A DNA stretch of 41,467 nt from Bacteriovoracaceae bacterium (GTDB lineage: Bacteria > Bdellovibrionota > UBA1018): positions 1 to 41,467 of the forward strand of contig CANHSO010000004.1 of NCBI GenBank assembly GCA_947463705.1. The letters run 5' to 3'. The notes under the pieces were generated by a model, which saw nothing but the letters and a program-made list of their open reading frames with translations, searched no databases and was not told where the DNA came from. This document shows positions 8,182-15,788 of the stretch, piece by piece; the stretch's first letter is position 1, and each line of letters opens with the position of its first letter. A program made the position numbers and the translations under genes.

Positions 8182-9201
8182 TCATTTGATGCTCAACCCG
8201 CTTCGCATTTCTCCGTAACGACTGACTAAGTTCTCTGTGATTTTTTCGATCGCTGAGACCAGCTTTGAGTTTGGAAATTCCAGCATGAGTGGGCGCTTGC
8301 GCCTCACTGCCTGCCAGACGCAACTGTCGTACTCGAGGAATCCTAGATAATCCATTTCGATTCCAAAATACTTCTTACTCACTGTTTTGACGGATGAGCC
8401 GATATCAATGTCCGTCTGAGTGCGAGCTTGGTTCATGATGAGTTTGGGCTGAAAAGTTTCGATTTCTTTCTTCAGTCGTAGAGCCATGTCGGGATGGGAC
8501 TGGCCGACTGCTCTAAACAGGTCGGAGGGCGACTTAATATTGAGCTCATTTTTCGGATCCATCGCAGCCTCAATCAGCTGTCTTACTTCAGAGAGGTGAG
8601 GGCAGTTTTGAAGGTGTCTGAAATAGGCACTTTTGATGAATCGGTAGCCATTTTCAATCGAGGTTGGCTCTGGCAGAAGTGTGACGATCCCAATTTCGCT
8701 TTCAAGAAATAAATCTAGGGTGTTGTAGCTTGTTCCTGCTCCCAGATCAAAAAGTACGTAGTCTGCCTTCAGGGCTCTAGATTGAGCAATGAGGTCAGCC
8801 ATCGCTTGAGCGGGCAGATTTGCCATACCGATGGCATCCTGTGCTCCGCTAATGATGCCCAGTCGAGGGATGGGTGATTCAACAACACACTCTTCTAGTG
8901 TTGAAACTCGATTTTTGAGGAAGTCATTTAAAGTCTGGCGAGGAAGGTCGACTCCCAATGTAGTGTGGAGGTTTGCTCCTCCGAGGTCCATATCAATGGC
9001 GATTACCCTATGGCCCATTCTTGAGAGCGCAATGCCCAAGCTCGACGAAATTAGGCTTTTGCCAATCCCGCCTTTGCCACCTCCGACCGACCAAATCTGC
9101 CTGACCTGACTGACGCCCGGTCGCACTGAAAGGGTGCCGCTCATTTTAAATTCGGACCCCATCGGGGTCGCGCTCAATACGGATTTGACGGTTCCGTCCA
9201 T
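8182..9201 (-). CDS. MinD/ParA/FlhG-like P-loop ATPase
   Basis: SVGGGKGGIGKSLISSSLGIAL deviant Walker A; VIAIDMDLGGANLHTTLG; DYVLFDLGAGTSYNTLDLF. Confidence 0.9.
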   Translation of the reverse strand: MDGTVKSVLSATPMGSEFKMSGTLSVRPGVSQVRQIWSVGGGKGGIGKSLISSSLGIALSRMGHRVIAIDMDLGGANLHTTLGVDLPRQTLNDFLKNRVSTLEECVVESPIPRLGIISGAQDAIGMANLPAQAMADLIAQSRALKADYVLFDLGAGTSYNTLDLFLESEIGIVTLLPEPTSIENGYRFIKSAYFRHLQNCPHLSEVRQLIEAAMDPKNELNIKSPSDLFRAVGQSHPDMALRLKKEIETFQPKLIMNQARTQTDIDIGSSVKTVSKKYFGIEMDYLGFLEYDSCVWQAVRRKRPLMLEFPNSKLVSAIEKITENLVSRYGEMRSGLSIK

Positions 9202-9290
9202 GGATCGTCCTCTTCTCTCTCTAAGGATTGATTGTTACAAGATCTGTGTCAACTGAAAAAGCTGACCAGGTCTGGACAGGGTTTGAGTGA

Positions 9291-9302
9291 GTAGTATACT
9301 AC
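9291..9302. promoter_or_regulatory. 12-bp perfect palindrome GTAGTATACTAC
   Basis: Self-complementary 12-mer in the divergent intergenic region 9202-9540. Confidence 0.35.
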
Positions 9303-9471
9303 GCGAATTATTAAGAATAGTGCGTATGAGTTTACCCAAAATAGTTGACTTAATTAGAAAGTTAATAGACCTCTTTTTTTACTTTGAAGCAGAGTAGTTT
9401 GAAAGGTCCTGAAATGATTGATGAAATTCTGGCAAAAAACATTGCAAAATAAAATCCCAAGAATGGTTTTT

Positions 9472-9487
9472 TGGCACCCAGGTTGCT
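9472..9487 (+). promoter_or_regulatory. Sigma-54 (-24/-12) promoter: TGGCAC-ccagg-TTGCT
   Basis: Exact match to TGGCAC-N5-TTGC[A/T], with 10 nt between GG and GC, 53 nt upstream of the ORF at 9541. Confidence 0.75.
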
Positions 9488-9540
9488 TCTGTATCATTTT
9501 GGCAACGGCGCGAGCCCGAGCAGGAAGGATTGATTGACCA

Positions 9541-10221
9541 ATGAAGCGAGTAGCTGAGGCAAAAATGACACACCTCCTAGGGGATATCCCAGTTCGCCTC
9601 CATTTCCGGAATGATCTTCATCTTTGTCGGAAAATCTGGCATGCGACCATGGGACTTATCATTGTTTTCTTTATCTTGGGAGGGATGGCCAAAAGTACTG
9701 CTGTTCTCATCCTCGGGTCCTTTTTAGGGTTTGATGTTTTTATGGAAACGCTTCGTTTGAGGAGCCCCATCTGGAACGACAGAATGGTTCGGTTCTGGAA
9801 GCACATTCTCCGGGCGCATGAGGCCCATCAAATGAGCACCGTGCCTCATTATTTGGCTTCCGTGATCCTGGCTATTTTAATCTTCCCTCGCCCTGTAGCA
9901 ATTCTGAGTATTTTGTATCTTGCTTGCGGCGACCCGACAGCCTCACTTTTTGGGATCCTTTTCGGTCACCATGGACCCCGATTTGCGAGCGGTAAGTCTT
10001 TGATTGGGACCTTAGCAGGAGTCTGCACTTGCACTCTCTTGTCTCTCATTTTCTTGAGTTCGCTTTCGATCTCCAGTGCAGCTTTTTGGAGCATCTCTCT
10101 GGTAGGGGGTATCATTGGAGGGACTGCTGAACTCTTGCCCTTCGACATGGATGATAACTTTACGATCCCTGTCGTATCAGGATTTGTTTTGTGGTTAGCC
10201 TTTATTGTAGCAGGAATCTAA
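9541..10221 (+). CDS. Dolichol/polyprenol kinase-like (CTP-dependent DGK1/SEC59-like) membrane protein
   Basis: RKIWHATMGL and ACGDPTASLFGILFGHHGPRFASGKSLIGTLAG motif typical of the DGK1/SEC59 family; multi-TM. Confidence 0.75.
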   Translation: MKRVAEAKMTHLLGDIPVRLHFRNDLHLCRKIWHATMGLIIVFFILGGMAKSTAVLILGSFLGFDVFMETLRLRSPIWNDRMVRFWKHILRAHEAHQMSTVPHYLASVILAILIFPRPVAILSILYLACGDPTASLFGILFGHHGPRFASGKSLIGTLAGVCTCTLLSLIFLSSLSISSAAFWSISLVGGIIGGTAELLPFDMDDNFTIPVVSGFVLWLAFIVAGI

Positions 10222-10236
10222 GCCTAGACTTTCCTG

Positions 10237-12687
10237 TTAGTTGAGCTCAAGTTCCACGATGGTAGCGCCTGTGCCACCTTGGCCTGCGCCTCCATCTCGG
10301 AAAGAGCGGACATAGGGTAGGCGGGTGAGGAGTTTGTGAGCTCCCTCTCGCAGGGCCCCCGTGCCGAGTCCATGCACAATCGTGACTTCCTGAAAGCTAC
10401 CTGACCGATAAACGAGGTCGAGGAATTGCTGAAGTTGGGTCATTGCGTCGTCAAAGCGAATGCCTCGAAGATCGAGTCGGGAGTCTGTCGAGCCTCCTCC
10501 ATTTGTGCTGCTGGTCTGAGAGAATGAGACTTGAACCTGCTTTTGATGGGCTTGCGAATCGAGAATGGGTTCGACCTCATTTCGCGAAAGATTCATTTGC
10601 AGAGTTCCCATGGCGACCTTCACCTTGTTTCCTGCTGCTTCCAGCACAGTTCCAGTATTTTTCCATTTCGGGATTCGAACTCGTGTGCCTGATTCGAGTA
10701 AAGGACCTTCGCTCCGGGTCTCGCTCGACGGGAGTGGCTTTCGTAGAGTGAGTGACTGAGCAAGATCTGGCGCTTCTTCGCTCAGGGCGCTTTCGATTTT
10801 TGAGGAAGCCTGCTTGAGAACCTCATTGAGTTGGGTTCTGCTTTGGTCGAGAGATTTGCGGTTCTTCATCTCATCGAGTGCCCGCACCGAAGATCGGACT
10901 TCGTCCTGTGCGTTTTCGAGAATGCGGCGAAGCTTTTGTCGAGTGCGATCCAGCATTTCTGACACGGAAGTTTCAGTTCTCGCAGTCCATTCTTTCTTGA
11001 GCTGTTCTGCTTCGAGTTGCGCGGCTACGGCTTGTTTGCGAGCTTGAGTGGTGACCTGAAGGTCTGATTCCAACTGGGCGAGCATTTTTTCAAACTGATT
11101 ATGTTCTTCACTCAGGTAGGATCTAGCCAAATCAATTACCGCAGTAGGAATGCCAAGTCTCTCAGCGGTTTCAAGTGCTCTCGACCGACCGGGGACGCCG
11201 AGCACCATTTGATAGGTGGGCATTCGCGAAAGCTCATCAAAAGCCATGCTTGCGTTCATGATTCGAGGATCAGAGAGTGCTAACGCTTTGAGATGCGGGT
11301 CATGGGTAGTGGAGACCACCATGGCCTCTTTTTTCATAATGGTTTCCAGAAGAGCTCTTCCAAGGGCCGCTCCCTCTTGGGGATCGGTGGCTGAGTTGAG
11401 TTCATCCATCAAAACCAGGCTTCTTCCTGTGGTGTTCTCTAGGATGCTCTTAAATTTTAGGACATGGCCTGAAAAACTTGAAATATGCTGTTCAATGGAC
11501 TGGGCGTCTCCGAGATCGGCAAAAAATGAATCGAAATAGGGGACTTCTGGCTGATCGGTACCGGGAAATGGAAATCCGGTTCGTGCACAGAGGGCAGCTA
11601 GGCCGAGCGTCTTAAGGAGGACGGTTTTGCCGCCTGTGTTTGGCCCTGTGATGAGTAGGGTCTGGGTGGGAGAACCAAAATCAAGCTGATTTCGGATAAT
11701 GGATGATGTGGGGAGCGACCACCAGAGAAGCGGATGGGCAGTTTGATTGAGTCTGAATCGGCGCTCGTCAGTGACAAGAATTTGCTTACCTGAGTAGTGA
11801 CGACCGAGTCGTGCTCGCGCTTGTACGGTATCCCAGTGGCTCAGAATTGCGACCGAGGTTCGAATTTCGCTCGTAAAGGGGGCGAGCTGCTGAGCTGTTT
11901 CTGCGAGAATTTCGTAAATCTCTTGAAGGAGGTCGTTTTGCCGCTGTCTTAAGCGGTTATTCAGCGGCGATACTTCTTTGGGCTCCACAAAGACGGTTTG
12001 TCGACTCGCGGAGGCCTCATAAATGATTCCATCGACTTCATTTTGGGAGGAGATCTTCACAGGGATGACGTAGCGGCCGTCTCGGACGTCCGAAAAGTTT
12101 TCCTGGAGAATCCCCTTTTGCGAAAACGTCTTGACCAGATGATCTAGCGTTTGGCTGATTTCTTTTTTGAGGTGCCTGATTTCGCTGAAGATTGATCCGA
12201 GACGAGGGGATGCTTTTTCGGAAAGCTCACCCTCAGGAGTGAGGACACGATCTAGTATTTTTAAAGTGTTGAAGGGATCGGGCAAGGCCATGAGCGCCTT
12301 TTTGAATTTTTCCCCTTTGAGATCTTCACGTGGGATTTGAGACCATGAGTCCACTGCGTAGAGCCATTTTCTCAAGATGCCAAGCTCCGTAATTTCAAGC
12401 ACGGCGCCCCGCTCCAATCGCTCTAGGATGTCCTCCGGGCTTGGAAGCTCAAAGAGAGGACCCCAGAGGGCGTCTCGATCGAGAATAGGGATCATTTCTT
12501 GGGCTTCAGCCTGGCGCCCCTGCGCAGAGTGGATGTCTTCGGCCCAGTTCTGAGGGTCGATGAGTTCTCGGACAGTTTTCTTGCTAGGCTCGGTGAATGC
12601 TTCCTTTTGGGCGAGGTCGAGAAATCGCCCCCATTCTACGGCTTGAATTAGGCTGAGTTTTGAGTCTTGAAGGAGGTGGACGCTCAT
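10237..12687 (-). CDS. mutS2: MutS2 family endonuclease/ribosome-rescue ATPase (ORF open to 12723; start at 12687 proposed, after the SprT stop)
   Basis: TGPNTGGKTVLLKTLGL Walker A, VLMDELNSATDPQEGAALGRALLE, C-terminal Smr domain LDLRGIRFDDAM...VTIVHGLGTGALREG. Confidence 0.92.
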   Translation of the reverse strand: MSVHLLQDSKLSLIQAVEWGRFLDLAQKEAFTEPSKKTVRELIDPQNWAEDIHSAQGRQAEAQEMIPILDRDALWGPLFELPSPEDILERLERGAVLEITELGILRKWLYAVDSWSQIPREDLKGEKFKKALMALPDPFNTLKILDRVLTPEGELSEKASPRLGSIFSEIRHLKKEISQTLDHLVKTFSQKGILQENFSDVRDGRYVIPVKISSQNEVDGIIYEASASRQTVFVEPKEVSPLNNRLRQRQNDLLQEIYEILAETAQQLAPFTSEIRTSVAILSHWDTVQARARLGRHYSGKQILVTDERRFRLNQTAHPLLWWSLPTSSIIRNQLDFGSPTQTLLITGPNTGGKTVLLKTLGLAALCARTGFPFPGTDQPEVPYFDSFFADLGDAQSIEQHISSFSGHVLKFKSILENTTGRSLVLMDELNSATDPQEGAALGRALLETIMKKEAMVVSTTHDPHLKALALSDPRIMNASMAFDELSRMPTYQMVLGVPGRSRALETAERLGIPTAVIDLARSYLSEEHNQFEKMLAQLESDLQVTTQARKQAVAAQLEAEQLKKEWTARTETSVSEMLDRTRQKLRRILENAQDEVRSSVRALDEMKNRKSLDQSRTQLNEVLKQASSKIESALSEEAPDLAQSLTLRKPLPSSETRSEGPLLESGTRVRIPKWKNTGTVLEAAGNKVKVAMGTLQMNLSRNEVEPILDSQAHQKQVQVSFSQTSSTNGGGSTDSRLDLRGIRFDDAMTQLQQFLDLVYRSGSFQEVTIVHGLGTGALREGAHKLLTRLPYVRSFRDGGAGQGGTGATIVELELN

Positions 12688-12695
12688 GCTCCCAC

Positions 12696-13253
12696 TTATA
12701 CATTTGCTGAAGGTCGTAGCCAAGGAGCTCTTTTTAGAGCGAGTTGAAATTGTTGGTCAAATTTTCCTTGGGAGTGCTTTTGACAGCATGAGGCACAGGC
12801 CAAGGTGGGATGGTATTTGTTCGATGGGAACTGAGTTTGGCAGCTTTCGCAAACGTAAACGTAGGCTGATTGTCTTTTTTTCTTTGGGGCGGGATTATAG
12901 CGGCTAACTCCCATTTCCTCTAGCTTTGAGTAGAACTCAGGGGTGTGGCCATAGGGTCTCCGCCTGACCCAGAGCCAGTAGTGGATCATTTCATGTCCCA
13001 AGACGTCTTGGACGAGAAGTGTCGCTTGGTTGAGGTCGGCGAGGTATTGAGCGATCTCGATCTTGGGTTTCATGGCTAAAAAGGGTGCCTTGCTTTTGCC
13101 GGGGGTAAAGCGTCCGGCACAAGTTCGCAGGCGAGAATTCCAAATCAACTCAGGGGGGTCTAAAAAACCATCAAAATACCGGTCATTAATCCATTGAAAG
13201 GCCCGATCGAGGCTAATCTCCTCAGTCGGTTGAAGTTCTGATAGTTTCGGCAT
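12696..13253 (-). CDS. SprT-like zinc metalloprotease-fold protein
   Basis: VLGHEMIHYWLW (HExxH), CESCQTQF...ACASC zinc-ribbon-like C-terminus. Confidence 0.85.
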   Translation of the reverse strand: MPKLSELQPTEEISLDRAFQWINDRYFDGFLDPPELIWNSRLRTCAGRFTPGKSKAPFLAMKPKIEIAQYLADLNQATLLVQDVLGHEMIHYWLWVRRRPYGHTPEFYSKLEEMGVSRYNPAPKKKRQSAYVYVCESCQTQFPSNKYHPTLACASCCQKHSQGKFDQQFQLALKRAPWLRPSANV

Positions 13254-13375
13254 AGGCCGCAGAATTGCTAAAAACGTGCCGCTTTACAACAAGAAAAAAA
13301 ATCGAACTCTGTTCATGATTATTGCAGTCAGACCAGGTGTGTTGAAGGAATCCGTTTTTCAAGGAGCAAAAAGTT

Positions 13376-13588
13376 ATGGCCCGTCGTGCAAATCTGATCC
13401 AGGTTCCCCAGAGACTGTCGCTAGCGACCGATGTCGAGACAGCGAAAGACCCTGTGTGTGGGGTGGAAATGAAGAGGAAAGACTCTAAAACGATTCTTTT
13501 TAGGCCGGGTCAGACCGTTTATTTTTGCAGCAAAAGATGCATGAATCAGTTTTTGAATCAGAGTATCGCAAAAAAAACTGCCGCGTGA
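13376..13588 (+). CDS. Small YHS-domain protein
   Basis: KDPVCGVEMKRKDSKTILFRPGQTVYFCSKRCMNQFL; AAGGAG upstream of the ATG. Confidence 0.75.
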   Translation: MARRANLIQVPQRLSLATDVETAKDPVCGVEMKRKDSKTILFRPGQTVYFCSKRCMNQFLNQSIAKKTAA

Positions 13589-13603
13589 GTAGGAGAATGG
13601 GGG

Positions 13604-13654
13604 ACCGCTTCTGGAAGCCTTGGGGGGATATAGGGGGTGGCTTCCAGAAGCGGT
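13604..13654. terminator. Perfect 16-bp inverted repeat between convergent genes; probable bidirectional terminator-like hairpin lacking a clear U-tract
   Basis: ACCGCTTCTGGAAGCC (13604-13619) / GGCTTCCAGAAGCGGT (13639-13654), 19-nt loop. Confidence 0.55.
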
Positions 13655-13666
13655 TACGAGATCAAA

Positions 13667-14515
13667 CTATAAATTTAAGTTGATCCCGTAATGCTTAATC
13701 TTGGACATGAGAGTTCTTTTGTCAATTCGAGTCATACTGCAAGTTTTCTCGATTTCCCAGTCACAGGTTTTCAAGAGCTCTACTAAATAAATTTTTTCAA
13801 ACTGCTCTCGGGTTGCACGGAAATCAATCCGTTCATTACCAAAGTCGGGCAAATCATTTGCTTCAACTTGATCGCCGTTAGCAGAGGCTACTGCCACTCT
13901 CAGGACGTTTCGCATTTCACGCAAGTTACCGGGCCATCCGTGCTTCTTGAGTCGGTTCCAAGCGTCTCGCGTAAGGTCTCTGAGGTGTTCCTTGTGGAGT
14001 TCTCTTGCGATTTCCCCGACAATTCCAGTCACAATGTCTTCGAACTCCTCAGGTCTCTTTGAGAGAGAAGGCATTTCTATCCTGAATACGTTCAACTTTT
14101 CAAGTAGCTCAATATTAAAAAGTCCACCTTGAGCTCGTCCGTCCAGGGATTGACTGGTGGTTCCTATGATTCTGACATTGGCCAGAATTGACATTTTTTT
14201 GTCTTGGGGGTGGGGAACGCATTTCGTTTTGAGGAAATTGAGTAAAATCGCTTGGTCTGAGAAGGTCCACTCCCCGATCTCAGGGATCATCAAGGTTCCG
14301 CCCTGGGCTTCAAGGATTTGTTCGGGTAGATGTCTACCTTGTTGAGCTACCAAAAAAGTGCAGGCGGAGCGGGCTCCATTCGAATGGATCCATCGTGCAA
14401 TCGCGCCCTTACCAGTTCCACTGCCGCCCAAAACGAGGACGGGCGCAGAATCGGCCTGAGCTGCAAGCAGGGCCAAACGACGCTGGCTAGCTGGAATGAA
14501 ATGAACCATCTCCAT
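13667..14515 (-). CDS. NtrC-family AAA+ / Fis-HTH regulator lacking a receiver domain and the GAFTGA loop
   Basis: VLGGSGTGKGAIARWIHSNGA Walker A; EAQGGTLMIPEIGEW; GWPGNLREMRNVL; C-terminal Fis-like HTH CSMTRIDKRTLMSKIKHYGI. Confidence 0.85.
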   Translation of the reverse strand: MEMVHFIPASQRRLALLAAQADSAPVLVLGGSGTGKGAIARWIHSNGARSACTFLVAQQGRHLPEQILEAQGGTLMIPEIGEWTFSDQAILLNFLKTKCVPHPQDKKMSILANVRIIGTTSQSLDGRAQGGLFNIELLEKLNVFRIEMPSLSKRPEEFEDIVTGIVGEIARELHKEHLRDLTRDAWNRLKKHGWPGNLREMRNVLRVAVASANGDQVEANDLPDFGNERIDFRATREQFEKIYLVELLKTCDWEIEKTCSMTRIDKRTLMSKIKHYGINLNL

Positions 14516-14555
14516 AAATAATTTAACTTCCCAACAGAATTAACACTGAATGCGT

Positions 14556-14572
14556 TCTGACAAGTTGTCAGA
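14556..14572. promoter_or_regulatory. Operator-like dyad TCTGACAA-g-TTGTCAGA
   Basis: Perfect 8-bp arms around one central base, in the divergent region between 13667-14515 (-) and 14727-15788 (+). Confidence 0.45.
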
Positions 14573-14625
14573 GGGCAAACTTCTAACGCCGCGCACCAGG
14601 GGTGTCAATAAAATTTTAGTTGCTT

Positions 14626-14667
14626 GAGTCCCGTAGGGGGCTCTGGCCAGAAGCTCTACCTTTAGAG
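14626..14667 (+). other. Structured 5' leader candidate (two adjacent hairpins) upstream of the BMP/ABC operon
   Basis: GAGUCCC-GUAG-GGGGCUC (14626-14643, one G-U pair) and CUCUA-CCUU-UAGAG (14654-14667). Confidence 0.35.
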
Positions 14668-14726
14668 TGCTTTACGGTCGGCACGCACTGGACAACTCCG
14701 TATGTTGTATGCGATGAAAGGGTCCA

Positions 14727-15788
14727 ATGAAAACAAACTCCTGGCTAAAATGGGCTTCCCAAATGCTACTTTTTTCATTGATCGCTGTGGTGACCCAAAT
14801 TGCCTTTATCCAGGAATCAGTTGCTGCTCAGGCCCAGAAGATGAAAATCGCCCTCGTTCTCGACAAGGGCGGTAAAGATGATAAATCCTTCAATTCAGCC
14901 GCTTATCAAGGTGTCATGCGCGTCAAACGCGAGATGAATTCGTTCGTGAAGTATGTAGAGGCCACGGATGACAATGCTTTTGAAGCGCTATTGAGGGCTT
15001 TTTCACAGAAGAAGACTTTTGATTTGGTGATCTCAATTGGGGTATCCCAGGTGGATTCCGTGAAAAAAGTCGCTGCACTTTTTCCCGACCAAAAGTTTGT
15101 GATTGTAGATGGCATCGTAGATGCTCCGAATGTGCGTTCTCTTGTATTTCAAGAGCATGAGGGCTCCTATTTGGTGGGCGCCATAGCAGGTTTGACGGCC
15201 AGCCCAGATTCCTCGGGTCAAATTAAAGTAGGGTTTATTGGCGGGATGGACATCCCCTTGATTCGGCGTTTTGAACTGGGTTTCGCGGCCGGAGCTGAGG
15301 CAGAGGCTAAGCGGAATCACCATAGAATTAAAGTCATCTCTAACTATATTGGAATAACAGCCGACTCTTGGAACAATCCTGCAAAAGCAAAAGAGTTGGC
15401 TATGGCTCAATATGATTCAGGAGTGCAGGTTATTTTTTCTGCAGCCGGGGCATCTAACTCTGGCCTTTTCGATGCAGCCGAGGAGAAGAAGAAGTTTGCA
15501 ATTGGCGTGGACTCGAACCAAAATTGGGTGAAACCCGGTCGAATTTTGACGAGTATGGTGAAGCGGGTGGATGAGGCGGTATTTCAGACTTGTAGAGACG
15601 TCTCTGAAGCTAAATTCAAAGGGGGAGCAGTTCACTACGGCCTGGCAGACCAGGGTGTGGACTATACTCTTGATGAATATAATCGTTCGCTGCTAACGCC
15701 AGCAGTGGTCGCACGGGTTGAAGAAATAAAGAAGGAAATTATTTCGGGAAAACTCCAAGTTCCCGATTATTATAAAAAACGCAAATGA
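14727..15788 (+). CDS. BMP family (PnrA/TmpC-like) substrate-binding protein, probable nucleoside uptake
   Basis: Signal peptide; KIALVLDKGGKDDKSFNSAAYQGV; VGFIGGMDIPLIRRFELGFAAGA; followed by matching ABC genes. Confidence 0.9.
   Translation: MKTNSWLKWASQMLLFSLIAVVTQIAFIQESVAAQAQKMKIALVLDKGGKDDKSFNSAAYQGVMRVKREMNSFVKYVEATDDNAFEALLRAFSQKKTFDLVISIGVSQVDSVKKVAALFPDQKFVIVDGIVDAPNVRSLVFQEHEGSYLVGAIAGLTASPDSSGQIKVGFIGGMDIPLIRRFELGFAAGAEAEAKRNHHRIKVISNYIGITADSWNNPAKAKELAMAQYDSGVQVIFSAAGASNSGLFDAAEEKKKFAIGVDSNQNWVKPGRILTSMVKRVDEAVFQTCRDVSEAKFKGGAVHYGLADQGVDYTLDEYNRSLLTPAVVARVEEIKKEIISGKLQVPDYYKKRK

Noticed and set aside
9430-9446. Second sigma-54-like sequence TGGCAA-aaaaca-TTGCA upstream of 9541
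   Set aside because: GG to GC spacing is 11 nt instead of 10 and the -24 block is imperfect; sigma-54 is spacing-sensitive, and a perfect element lies 40 nt downstream.
13265-13281. Minus-strand CGGCACGTTTTTAGCA upstream of the SprT-like gene as a sigma-54 promoter
   Set aside because: Spacing is right, but the -24 begins C instead of T and the -12 is TAGC instead of TTGC; too weak to call.
14600-14726. Known purine riboswitch before the nucleoside transporter
   Set aside because: Hairpins exist but I could not find the conserved purine riboswitch core; kept only as an unclassified structured leader.
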